Of a DNA stretch of 64,000 nt, positions 17,299 through 24,904 are shown one piece after another. Source of the stretch: Pedobacter chitinilyticus (lineage in GTDB: Bacteria; Bacteroidota; Bacteroidia; Sphingobacteriales; Sphingobacteriaceae); assembly GCF_003313385.1 (NCBI RefSeq), contig NZ_QMHN01000006.1, positions 173,158 through 237,157 of the forward strand. Direction: 5' to 3'. The notes under the pieces were generated by a model. It ran no database searches. It saw only the letters and a list, made by a program, of their open reading frames with translations, and was not told the DNA's origin. A program made the position numbers and the translations under genes. Positions within the stretch are counted from its first letter, which is position 1, and every line of letters begins with the position of its first letter.

Positions 17299-17306
17299 TA
17301 TTTTTG
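17299..17306 (+). promoter_or_regulatory. -7 box TATTTTTG upstream of helicase gene
   Basis: TATTTTTG fits TAnnTTTG and lies 23 bases before the TTG start. A matching TTTG -33 element is not evident. Confidence 0.4.
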
Positions 17307-17329
17307 GGCTCTAAAAAAGGATATAGGAT

Positions 17330-19618
17330 TTGGATTATTTAGCAGGATTAAACCCACAACAAAGAGCAGCAGTAGAGAATACCGAAGGACCAGTGATGAT
17401 TGTAGCTGGTGCGGGTTCGGGAAAAACGAGGGTAATTACCTATCGTGTGGCCCACTTGATACAAAAAGGCATTGATCCATTCAATATTTTGGTGTTGACC
17501 TTTACCAACAAAGCCAGTAAGGAAATGCGTGAGCGTATTGAAAAAGTGGTGGGTGCCGAAGCTAAAAGCATTTGGATGGGAACTTTTCACTCGGTTTTTG
17601 CTAAAATATTACGTGTAGAGGCAGAGAAAATTGGCTATCCAAGCAACTTTACCATTTACGATACCGACGACTGTAAAAGCTTAATCCGTACCATCCTTAA
17701 AGAATTGCAGTTGGATGATAAGCTTTATGCTGCCAACATTGTTTACAATCGTATTTCGCAAGCAAAAAACAACCTCATTTCTGTTGCCGAATATGTGAAC
17801 AATCCAACCATACAAGCAGAAGACGTTGGCAATAAGCGACCATTGTTAGGACAGATTTATGAAACCTACGCCAAACGTTGCTACAAGGCTGGTGCCATGG
17901 ATTTTGATGATTTACTATTCAAAACCAACGTACTGCTTAGAAAACATCCTGAAGTATTGAACAAATACCAACATAAGTTTAAATACATCATGGTAGATGA
18001 GTACCAGGATACCAACCATTCGCAATATACTATTGTAAAAAAACTTGCTGCTGCACATGAAAATTTATGTGTGGTGGGTGACGATGCGCAAAGTATTTAC
18101 GCTTTCCGCGGAGCTAATATTCAGAATATCTTAAATGTCGAACGTGATTATCCTGATTTGAAGGTTTACAAATTGGAGCAGAACTATCGTTCAACACAGA
18201 ACATTGTTGAAGTTGCCAATAGTATCATCGCCAATAACAAAAATCAGTTAGAGAAAAACGTATTCTCTGCAAATGAGCAAGGCGACAAAATTAAAATTTC
18301 AAGAGCTTTTACCGATAACGAAGAAGGTAAATTAGTAGCCGAAGCCATTGTACAAGAACGTACTGGAAACGGATTAAACTATACCGATTTTGCCATTCTT
18401 TACCGTACCAATGCCCAAAGTAGGGCAATGGAGGAGGCTTTGCGCAAACTCAATGTTCCATATAAAATCTATGGCGGACTGTCCTTCTACCAACGTAAGG
18501 AAATCAAAGATTTAATTGCATATTTCCGTCTAACTTTTAACCCCGCCGATGAAGAAGCCCTGAAACGTGTCATCAATTATCCTCGTCGTGGTTTGGGAGA
18601 TACTACTTTAGATAAAGTCTCGGTAGCTGCAAATGAACATGGGATTACCATGTGGCAGGTGATCTGCAATCCGCACCAATATTTAGGTGGCCGTGTACCG
18701 AATCAGCTGAATGATTTCTCCATGATGATTAGAGCATTTGCTGCAGAGTCGACAAAATTAGATGCTTACGAAACGGCTTTGTACATTGCTCAACATTCTG
18801 GTATATTAAAAGAGTTACACAGTGATGATAGCGTAGAAGGCAGAGCTCGTTACGAAAATATTCAAGAGTTATTAGCGGGTATCAAGGAATTTGCCGAACG
18901 TGAAGATATTGAAGACCGCAGTTTGGCCATTTTCATGCAAGATGTGGCCTTGTTAACCAACGATGATAAAGACAAGGACAAAGATGCTGATACAGTTTCT
19001 TTAATGACCATTCACTCTGCTAAAGGTTTGGAGTTTAAAAACGTGTTTGTGGTAGGTTTAGAAGAGAATCTTTTCCCATCGCAAATGTCAGTAAATTCTA
19101 GAGCTGATTTGGAAGAAGAGCGCCGTTTATTCTACGTAGCCATTACCAGGGCAGAGAAAAAACTCACTTTAACTTATGCTACTTCACGTTACCGATGGGG
19201 TACTTTAACTTCTTGCGAGCCTAGCCGCTTCATTAATGAGATTAGCCCTAAATACTTAGAGTTAGATGCCATTAAACAAGCAAAACCAAGTTTTAGCAGT
19301 GGTGGCTTTGATACCGAACGTAAAACATGGAGTCAGCAAAGGGAACTTCAACAAAAACCAGCTTCTCAACAAACGGCATTTAAGCCCAAACCTACTACCT
19401 CCATCCTACCTAAAGCGCACGTGCCTACTGCTGGCTTTACGCCAAGTGCAGCCCATGAGTTTCAAAATGGCATGGAAGTAGAACACGAAAAATTCGGTTT
19501 CGGTAAAATTGTACAGCTAGAAGGAAGACTTCCCGATGTGAAAGCAACAGTGTTTTTCCAAGGCTTGGGCAATAAGCAACTGCTGTTAAAATTTGCAAAA
19601 CTTAGGATAGTGAAATAG
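17330..19618 (+). CDS. pcrA: UvrD/PcrA-type superfamily 1 DNA helicase
   Basis: A 762-residue 3'-5' helicase. The Walker A motif GAGSGKTRV is near residues 27-35, motif II is VDEYQDTN, motif III GDDAQSIYAFRGA, and the later motif TIHSAKGLEF is near residue 563. The last 50 residues (VEHEKFGFGKIVQLEG) form the Tudor-like tail of PcrA, which binds RNA polymerase. It works in nucleotide excision and replication repair. The start is TTG at 17330, since the protein then begins MDYLAGLNPQQ as in the family; no ATG is better placed. Whether it is UvrD or PcrA cannot be separated by eye. Confidence 0.95.
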   Translation: MDYLAGLNPQQRAAVENTEGPVMIVAGAGSGKTRVITYRVAHLIQKGIDPFNILVLTFTNKASKEMRERIEKVVGAEAKSIWMGTFHSVFAKILRVEAEKIGYPSNFTIYDTDDCKSLIRTILKELQLDDKLYAANIVYNRISQAKNNLISVAEYVNNPTIQAEDVGNKRPLLGQIYETYAKRCYKAGAMDFDDLLFKTNVLLRKHPEVLNKYQHKFKYIMVDEYQDTNHSQYTIVKKLAAAHENLCVVGDDAQSIYAFRGANIQNILNVERDYPDLKVYKLEQNYRSTQNIVEVANSIIANNKNQLEKNVFSANEQGDKIKISRAFTDNEEGKLVAEAIVQERTGNGLNYTDFAILYRTNAQSRAMEEALRKLNVPYKIYGGLSFYQRKEIKDLIAYFRLTFNPADEEALKRVINYPRRGLGDTTLDKVSVAANEHGITMWQVICNPHQYLGGRVPNQLNDFSMMIRAFAAESTKLDAYETALYIAQHSGILKELHSDDSVEGRARYENIQELLAGIKEFAEREDIEDRSLAIFMQDVALLTNDDKDKDKDADTVSLMTIHSAKGLEFKNVFVVGLEENLFPSQMSVNSRADLEEERRLFYVAITRAEKKLTLTYATSRYRWGTLTSCEPSRFINEISPKYLELDAIKQAKPSFSSGGFDTERKTWSQQRELQQKPASQQTAFKPKPTTSILPKAHVPTAGFTPSAAHEFQNGMEVEHEKFGFGKIVQLEGRLPDVKATVFFQGLGNKQLLLKFAKLRIVK

Positions 19619-19645
19619 TTTTTTGGAAGAATGTTATCACCACGC

Positions 19646-19733
19646 CGTCATTTCGAACGCAGAGAGAAATCTAGCAACTTGGATTGACAAATTGTTAGAT
19701 TTCTCTTCGTCGTTCCTCCTCATCGAAATGACG
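19646..19733. repeat. REP-like palindromic element
   Basis: Outer arms CGTCATTTCGA and TCGAAATGACG are exact inverted repeats, and inner arms AGAGAAATCTA and TAGATTTCTCT are also complementary. The motif GTCATTnCGAnnG...GAAATCT belongs to a repeat family seen again at 24218-24292 and, as a fragment, near 29231. Confidence 0.7.
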
Positions 19734-19803
19734 ACCGATTAACGGGATTGCAAAACTTTCAACTCGTAACTTATAACCTAGAACTTATTACGTAAAACTT
19801 TTC

Positions 19804-19811
19804 TATATTTG
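19804..19811 (+). promoter_or_regulatory. -7 box TATATTTG for the leader or RNA upstream of DUF4290
   Basis: TATATTTG fits TAnnTTTG. Transcription would start about 19818, more than 200 bases before the next gene, leaving a long leader or a separate small RNA. No clear -33 TTTG is seen. Confidence 0.5.
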
Positions 19812-19829
19812 TAGCAACAAACCATTCCG

Positions 19830-19910
19830 ATGAATTTCATAACTGAAAACATCTTTGGAAGTTGAGGGTTTTCCCTTAGTCTATAACTTCTGTTTCAGTT
19901 ATTTCATAAT
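19830..19910 (+). ncRNA. Candidate structured RNA or leader upstream of DUF4290/murA
   Basis: Three nested stems are visible. The outer stem is ATAACTGAAA (19839-19848) with TTTCAGTTAT (19893-19902), extended by ATGAA/TTCAT across a bulge. The middle stem is GAAGTT with AACTTC. The inner hairpin is AGGG-TTTT-CCCT. A promoter box lies just upstream. The same stretch encodes a 12-codon frame (ATG 19830 to TGA 19865). It could be a regulatory leader, an attenuator with leader peptide, or an independent small RNA. I do not recognise a known family. Confidence 0.4.
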
Positions 19911-20041
19911 GGTTTAACATTACCTTATTAATTTTACAATTAGTATTTTAACCATTAAGGAATAAAGAAATTTTAAGAAAAAACTAAATCTTAATGGACT
20001 TAAATCCTTAATGTTTGATTACACATAACATTTAAAAAAGA

Positions 20042-20704
20042 ATGAACTTTGATTATAATACCACCAGAAGCGAACTGATTTTGGCCGAGTATGGACGTAA
20101 TGTACAAAACATGGTAAAGTACATTATTACCCTGCCTACCAAAGAAGAGCGCAACAAATATGCACAAGCCGTTATTGATTTGATGGGCTTTTTAAATCCG
20201 CACTTGCGTGACGTTGCCGATTTTAAACACAAACTTTGGGACCATTTACACATCATTTCCAACTATCAGATTGATGTGGATAGCCCTTACCCTAAACCTA
20301 CGCCAGAAACGAAGGAATTTAAACCAGATCACATTGGTTATCCACACCAACGCATTAAATACAAACACTATGGCAAAACGGTTGAAAAACTAATTGCCAA
20401 CGCCATAGAAGAACCAAATCCAGAGCGTAAAGCAGCCATGGTACAAGGCATTGCCAATTTCATGAAAATGGCCTATGTGCAGTGGAATAAAGACAATGTA
20501 GCCGATGAGGTGATCATTAAAAACTTAAGGGAACTTTCTGGAGGAGCCTTAACTTTGGAGGAGAATGTGAACCTTCAAAAAGTGGAGTTCAAGTCTCAAA
20601 ACAACAGGCAGAACAATAATAATAATCGCGGCCGTCAAAACAATAAAAAGAACAACCGTCAGCGCAACAACAATAACAACAACAATAATAAACAAAGACA
20701 TTAA
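20042..20704 (+). CDS. DUF4290 domain-containing protein with Asn-rich tail
   Basis: A 220-residue cytoplasmic protein. Residues 1-175 match the Bacteroidota-specific DUF4290 family (YNTTRSELILAEYGRNVQ at the N-terminus). The last 45 residues are a low-complexity tail of Asn, Arg, Gln and Lys encoded by AAC/AAT runs, which could bind nucleic acid through its arginines. It lies 17 bases before murA and is probably co-transcribed. The biological role is unknown. Confidence 0.85.
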   Translation: MNFDYNTTRSELILAEYGRNVQNMVKYIITLPTKEERNKYAQAVIDLMGFLNPHLRDVADFKHKLWDHLHIISNYQIDVDSPYPKPTPETKEFKPDHIGYPHQRIKYKHYGKTVEKLIANAIEEPNPERKAAMVQGIANFMKMAYVQWNKDNVADEVIIKNLRELSGGALTLEENVNLQKVEFKSQNNRQNNNNNRGRQNNKKNNRQRNNNNNNNNKQRH

Positions 20705-20721
20705 CAAGAAAAATTATTGCA

Positions 20722-22047
20722 ATGAACGCATTTGAAATTATTGGTGGTAAAAAACTAAAGGGCGAAATTACTCCTCAAGGAGCCAAAAACGAAGCCCTAC
20801 AAATCGTATCGGCGGTATTGTTAACCGAAGAAAAGGTAACCATCAGCAATATCCCAGATATTAAAGACGTAAACAAACTGATTGACCTTTTAGCTGATTT
20901 AGGGGTAACTGTAGAACGTTTAAATAAAGACACCTATACCTTTGAGGCAAAAAACATCAACTTAGATTTCTTCCAGTCGGAAACTTTTAAATCTAAAGGT
21001 GGCAGCCTACGTGGTTCAATCATGATTGTTGGACCATTGTTGGCACGTTTCGGCAAAGCTGCTATTCCTAAACCAGGTGGTGATAAAATTGGCCGTCGCC
21101 GTTTAGATACGCACTTTTTGGGTTTCGAAAAATTAGGTGCCAAATTTGTTTACGACAGCAAAAAATCTTTCTTTAACGTTGATGCCACCAATCTAAAAGG
21201 CACCTACATTTTGTTAGATGAGGCATCGGTAACGGGAACAGCAAACATTGTAATGGCGGCAGTTTTAGCCAAAGGCACTACAACCATTTACAACGCAGCC
21301 TGCGAACCTTATTTACAACAACTTTGTAAAATGCTGAACCGCATGGGCGCTAAAATTAGCGGCATTGGCTCTAACTTATTAACCATTGAAGGGGTTAAGA
21401 AATTAGGCGGAACCGAGCACCGTATGTTGCCTGACATGATTGAAATTGGTTCTTTTATTGGTTTGGCCGCTATGACCGAGTCGGAAATTACCATTAAAAA
21501 CGTACAGTACGACGAGCTAGGTGTTATTCCAGAGGTATTTAAAAAATTGGGTATCAAATTAGAGCGTAGGGGCGACGACATTTATGTGCCTTCGCAAAAG
21601 CATTACGAAATAGATACTTTCATTGATGGCTCTATCCTTACCATTGCCGATGCCCCTTGGCCTGGTTTTACGCCAGATTTGCTAAGCATTGTATTGGTAG
21701 TGGCTACACAAGCCAAAGGAAACGTGCTGATTCACCAAAAAATGTTCGAAAGCCGCTTGTTTTTTGTAGATAAGCTAATTGATATGGGTGCTCAAATTAT
21801 CCTTTGCGACCCTCACCGCGCAACCGTGAATGGTATCGATAAAAAATACAAATTACGTGGCATTAGCATGACGTCGCCAGATATCAGAGCAGGTGTTTCG
21901 TTGTTAATTGCGGCGCTATCTGCCGAAGGCAAGTCAACGATTTTCAATATTGAGCAAATTGAGCGTGGTTATCAAGATATCGACACCCGTTTGCGTGCCT
22001 TAGGTGCACAAATTAAACGTGTTGATGCCGCTGCACCAAGCCATTAA
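20722..22047 (+). CDS. murA: UDP-N-acetylglucosamine 1-carboxyvinyltransferase MurA
   Basis: A 441-residue enzyme that transfers enolpyruvate from PEP to UDP-GlcNAc, the first committed step of peptidoglycan synthesis. The N-terminal KN pair (AKNEALQI, residues 21-28) and the loop PGGDKIGRRRLDTHF (118-132) are clear. The residue that is the catalytic Cys115 in E. coli is Asp here (D121). Natural Cys-to-Asp MurA enzymes, as in Mycobacterium tuberculosis, stay active but resist fosfomycin. It follows DUF4290 in a likely operon. Confidence 0.96.
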   Translation: MNAFEIIGGKKLKGEITPQGAKNEALQIVSAVLLTEEKVTISNIPDIKDVNKLIDLLADLGVTVERLNKDTYTFEAKNINLDFFQSETFKSKGGSLRGSIMIVGPLLARFGKAAIPKPGGDKIGRRRLDTHFLGFEKLGAKFVYDSKKSFFNVDATNLKGTYILLDEASVTGTANIVMAAVLAKGTTTIYNAACEPYLQQLCKMLNRMGAKISGIGSNLLTIEGVKKLGGTEHRMLPDMIEIGSFIGLAAMTESEITIKNVQYDELGVIPEVFKKLGIKLERRGDDIYVPSQKHYEIDTFIDGSILTIADAPWPGFTPDLLSIVLVVATQAKGNVLIHQKMFESRLFFVDKLIDMGAQIILCDPHRATVNGIDKKYKLRGISMTSPDIRAGVSLLIAALSAEGKSTIFNIEQIERGYQDIDTRLRALGAQIKRVDAAAPSH

Positions 22048-22541
22048 TATTTACGATGGCAGGTTTACAATTTTAGATTTCGAATTGTAGTCGCACCATC
22101 TCATCACATTTAGAAAAGCAGGGCCTAGTACATTAAATCATGTTAGCCCTGCTTTCACTTTTAGTCCTCGCTACGTTTCACTCCGCTGTGGGCTAACCGT
22201 TCAATCAGGTTTATTCCACAAAAGCATCCTTCCTATCAACGGTTAACACCTTGCAAAACTGCTTCGCTGGCGGGTGCGCCAACATTGACAGCAATCATAT
22301 AATAACTGGCTTTCTGGAAAACGGCAATCGGCTCCTCTATGGCCTTGAAGAGGTCTGATATTTATAAAAACAGCTCATTTGCGACTATACGACTCCTACC
22401 GAGTCGCATATTTCTCTTACATTTTTTCTATAAGCGTTGAAATCCTTCGGATTCTCGGTACAATTTGCTGGAGTACCAACCTTAACAGTAACGATATGAC
22501 AACCATTTTTTATTACTATTTTTAACGCACAAAACAACGGC
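22048..22541. other. 494-bp gene-free region with several inverted repeats
   Basis: No open frame is convincing. It holds the murA-distal hairpin (22115-22155) and a second pair, GCTAACCGTT near 22191 and AACGGTTA near 22239. More GC-rich palindromic words (CTTCGCTGGCGGG) follow. The last 60 bases are an AT-rich lead-in to the acyltransferase gene. Confidence 0.5.
22115..22155. terminator. Hairpin downstream of murA
   Basis: AAAGCAGGGC and GCCCTGCTTT are perfect 10-bp arms around a 21-base loop, 68 bases after the murA stop. The loop is long and only a weak T-run follows (TTTCACTTTT), so it may be a repeat element that serves as terminator. Confidence 0.5.
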
Positions 22542-23558
22542 TTGAAAAACTACATTAGCAACTTAAGGAACATTGCCACCTTTGCAGTCATCCTACTGCA
22601 TGTCGCCGCCCCATTTGTACTACAATTCAACAAAATCAGCTTTGCCTCTTGGCAACTCGCTAACTTATTGGATTCGATGCTTCGTTTTGGCGTGCCAGTT
22701 TTCGTCATGATTTCTGGTGCGGTATTGCTCGATCGTCACGAACCTTTAAGCACATTTCTATCCAAGCGCTTAAAGCGGGTAGTATTGCCCTTTCTATTTT
22801 GGAGCCTCGTCTATTTCATTTTTGTATATGCGGGCAGTTTCCAAAAATTTTCGACATTACAGCTATTGCAAACGTTAATGAATAAGCTGCTTAAAGGCAC
22901 TTATTATCATTTATGGTACGTATACATGATTTTGGGCATTTACCTATTTGTACCCATCATTAGAAAATGGGCTCAAAACAGCACCAAACAGGAACTACAA
23001 TACTTTTTATTTTTATGGGCTATTACACTATTAATCAATACCAATGTAGCCAAATACCTACCCAGTATAGAAGTTTTATATTTTAGCAAATACTTGGGCT
23101 ATTTTGTATTAGGCCATTATCTCGATAAACATGTGACCACCTCCCGCCCTAGAAACAACCTGTACATAATGTTCTTTGCGTTTGGTGTGGCCCTAACTTT
23201 TCTATCTGCCAGCTATCTTTCTGTGAAAGAAAATCACCTCAATATCACCTATTACAACTATCTCTCACCAAATGTTTGCTTGTTATCTATTGGCATTTTT
23301 CTTTTGGGCAAAAGCTTGTTGCATGGCTCCAATGCACTCTCTATTAATTTAGACAAACATAGCTACGGTATTTATTTGGTGCATGTGTTGGTACTGCATT
23401 ATATCTATCGCAGCACAGCACATTTAAGCATCAATAAAAACTCACCTTTGTCGCTATTCATTTATATCATAGGTATTTCAGTAGTTACTTATGTCATTTC
23501 CTATGCAGTCATCAGACTTTTAGCTGTCAACAAAAGGCTACGTCCATTCATTACCTAA
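22542..23558 (+). CDS. Acyltransferase family 3 membrane protein
   Basis: A 338-residue protein with about ten hydrophobic segments and the N-terminal pattern of acyltransferase family 3 (RNIATFAVILLHVAAPF, with the conserved Arg and His in the first span). These enzymes O-acylate surface sugars, lipids or peptidoglycan. The start is TTG at 22542, because it keeps the conserved first helix; no upstream ATG is in frame nearby. The acyl acceptor is unknown. It is a single gene. Confidence 0.82.
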   Translation: MKNYISNLRNIATFAVILLHVAAPFVLQFNKISFASWQLANLLDSMLRFGVPVFVMISGAVLLDRHEPLSTFLSKRLKRVVLPFLFWSLVYFIFVYAGSFQKFSTLQLLQTLMNKLLKGTYYHLWYVYMILGIYLFVPIIRKWAQNSTKQELQYFLFLWAITLLINTNVAKYLPSIEVLYFSKYLGYFVLGHYLDKHVTTSRPRNNLYIMFFAFGVALTFLSASYLSVKENHLNITYYNYLSPNVCLLSIGIFLLGKSLLHGSNALSINLDKHSYGIYLVHVLVLHYIYRSTAHLSINKNSPLSLFIYIIGISVVTYVISYAVIRLLAVNKRLRPFIT

Positions 23559-23591
23559 ACTTCCTTTTTTAACTTTACCGAAATACATCAA

Positions 23592-24095
23592 ATGATTTTA
23601 AGAGCAGCAAAACTTACCGATATCGACCAAATTTGGGAAATTATCCAATATGCCATAGCACAAAGAAAAGCGGATGGCAGCACACAATGGCAAGATGGTT
23701 ATCCTAATGAAAACACCATCCAAGCAGACATTAATCAAGGTTATGGCTACGTGATTGAAGAAGAAGGCTCCATCCTATTATACGCAGCCATTATATTTGG
23801 TGTGGAACCAGCTTACGAAAATATAGAAGGACAGTGGTTAAGCAACCAAGATTATGTGGTACTCCATCGTGTAGCGGCATCACCCCTCGCCAAAGGGAAA
23901 TCAATTGCGACAAAGTTTTTCCAAATGGTTGAAGATTTATGTATCGAAAAAGGTGTATATAGCATCAAAGTAGATACTAATTTCGACAATATGGCCATGC
24001 TAAGAATCCTCGAAAAATTGGATTACACCTACTGTGGTGAAGTTTATTTTAGAGGTGCCGCTAGAAAGGCTTTCGAAAAGGTTCTGCCAAAGTAG
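23592..24095 (+). CDS. GNAT family N-acetyltransferase
   Basis: A 167-residue protein with the GNAT layout: an N-terminal ILRAAKLTDIDQIWEII strand-helix, a VVLHRVAASPLAKGKSIATKFF acetyl-CoA binding region around residues 97-118, and a C-terminal VDTNFDNMAMLRILEKL helix. It transfers an acetyl group from acetyl-CoA to an unknown amine. It lies 33 bases after the acyltransferase gene on the same strand and may be co-transcribed. Confidence 0.85.
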   Translation: MILRAAKLTDIDQIWEIIQYAIAQRKADGSTQWQDGYPNENTIQADINQGYGYVIEEEGSILLYAAIIFGVEPAYENIEGQWLSNQDYVVLHRVAASPLAKGKSIATKFFQMVEDLCIEKGVYSIKVDTNFDNMAMLRILEKLDYTYCGEVYFRGAARKAFEKVLPK

Positions 24096-24411
24096 ATACA
24101 ACACTCAAAACTAATACATGTAAGTTTTAGTGGTTCACGATAATACCAACCACAGGAATAAATTGGCACTTAAGGTTGGCAATAGCGCTTACCATAGGGA
24201 TAACGAAGAATTTTTTAGAGATTCCTCCTAACGTCGGAATGACAAAACGGGTATTTTGCCCCTCTGTCATTCAGAGCGCAGCGAAGAATCTCCCATAAAG
24301 CAATCCCATAAGATTCCTCCCAGAAGTATTGGGACAAGCTCTATCGATAACTTGAAGCAAACAGCGATGGTACTTTTTTGTTAAATAAGTAACGAAACAA
24401 ATAACTAAACA
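24096..24411. other. Gene-free stretch of 316 bp dominated by a REP element
   Basis: Apart from the palindromic element at 24218-24292 and a further fragment of the same motif (AAGATTCCTCC near 24309) I see no open frame, promoter or RNA. Confidence 0.5.
24218..24292. repeat. REP-like palindromic element, second copy
   Basis: GAGATTC (24218) pairs with GAATCTC (24286), and GGAATGACA pairs with TGTCATTC inside it, around a CGGGTATTTTGCCC core. The words GTCATTC and GCAGCGAAGAATCT tie it to the same family as 19646-19733. Confidence 0.7.
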
Positions 24412-24414
24412 GTG

Positions 24415-24831
24415 ATGAAAACAAAATACCTTTTAATGGCCAGTATTTTAGGTGTAGCCTTTTTCGGGTCAGGTTTTGAGATTACAAAACAAGCCAAGGA
24501 AACCACAAAAACAGATTATGTGAAGGTGCTTAAGGGAAAGTATGTATTAACTGGCGCCAATTATGCAGGTTACAAATTTATTGATGCAAAAACCATCAGT
24601 TGGACCAACGAAATGTTTCCAATGGATCCTGACACGCTATCGCTTAAATGGATCGATGAAAATACTTTTATGACCAAATCCCGTAAAAGAACTAATAAAA
24701 ACTGTGCACCTGCCGTAAGCATCTTAAAAGTCATCAGTTATAGCAACGGCAAATTAGTTTTAAAAGATTACTGGACTGGTTGGAACGATAGAAAGGATGA
24801 ACTCAACACTTTTCATCAGTCGAAGGACTAA
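24415..24831 (+). CDS. Exported hypothetical protein, 138 aa
   Basis: A signal peptide (about residues 1-21) is followed by a small basic domain with the pattern GKYVLTGANYAGYKF and a repeated beta-strand feel. The family is unknown. I prefer the ATG at 24415 over the GTG one codon upstream. The gene is convergent with the metalloprotease and shares its terminator. Confidence 0.6.
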   Translation: MKTKYLLMASILGVAFFGSGFEITKQAKETTKTDYVKVLKGKYVLTGANYAGYKFIDAKTISWTNEMFPMDPDTLSLKWIDENTFMTKSRKRTNKNCAPAVSILKVISYSNGKLVLKDYWTGWNDRKDELNTFHQSKD

Positions 24832-24846
24832 CGGATATTCCATAAA

Positions 24847-24877
24847 AAAGTCCCCCGATAAATCATCGAGGGACTTT
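24847..24877. terminator. Bidirectional terminator between convergent genes
   Basis: AAAGTCCC-C-CGAT, loop, ATCG-A-GGGACTTT forms a 12-bp stem with one mismatch, flanked by an A-run on the left and A-rich sequence on the right. It serves the genes ending at 24831 (+) and 24905 (-). Confidence 0.88.
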
Positions 24878-24904
24878 AAAAAAATTTAAACTTAAGCCTT
24901 TCGC

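Larger units (their letters stand above)
19619..20041. other. 423-bp gene-free region with REP element and candidate structured RNA
   Basis: It contains a palindromic REP-like element (19646-19733), a promoter box (19804-19811) and a layered hairpin (19830-19910), listed separately. The remaining 130 bases before the DUF4290 gene are AT-rich and show no open frame or clear motif. Confidence 0.6.
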
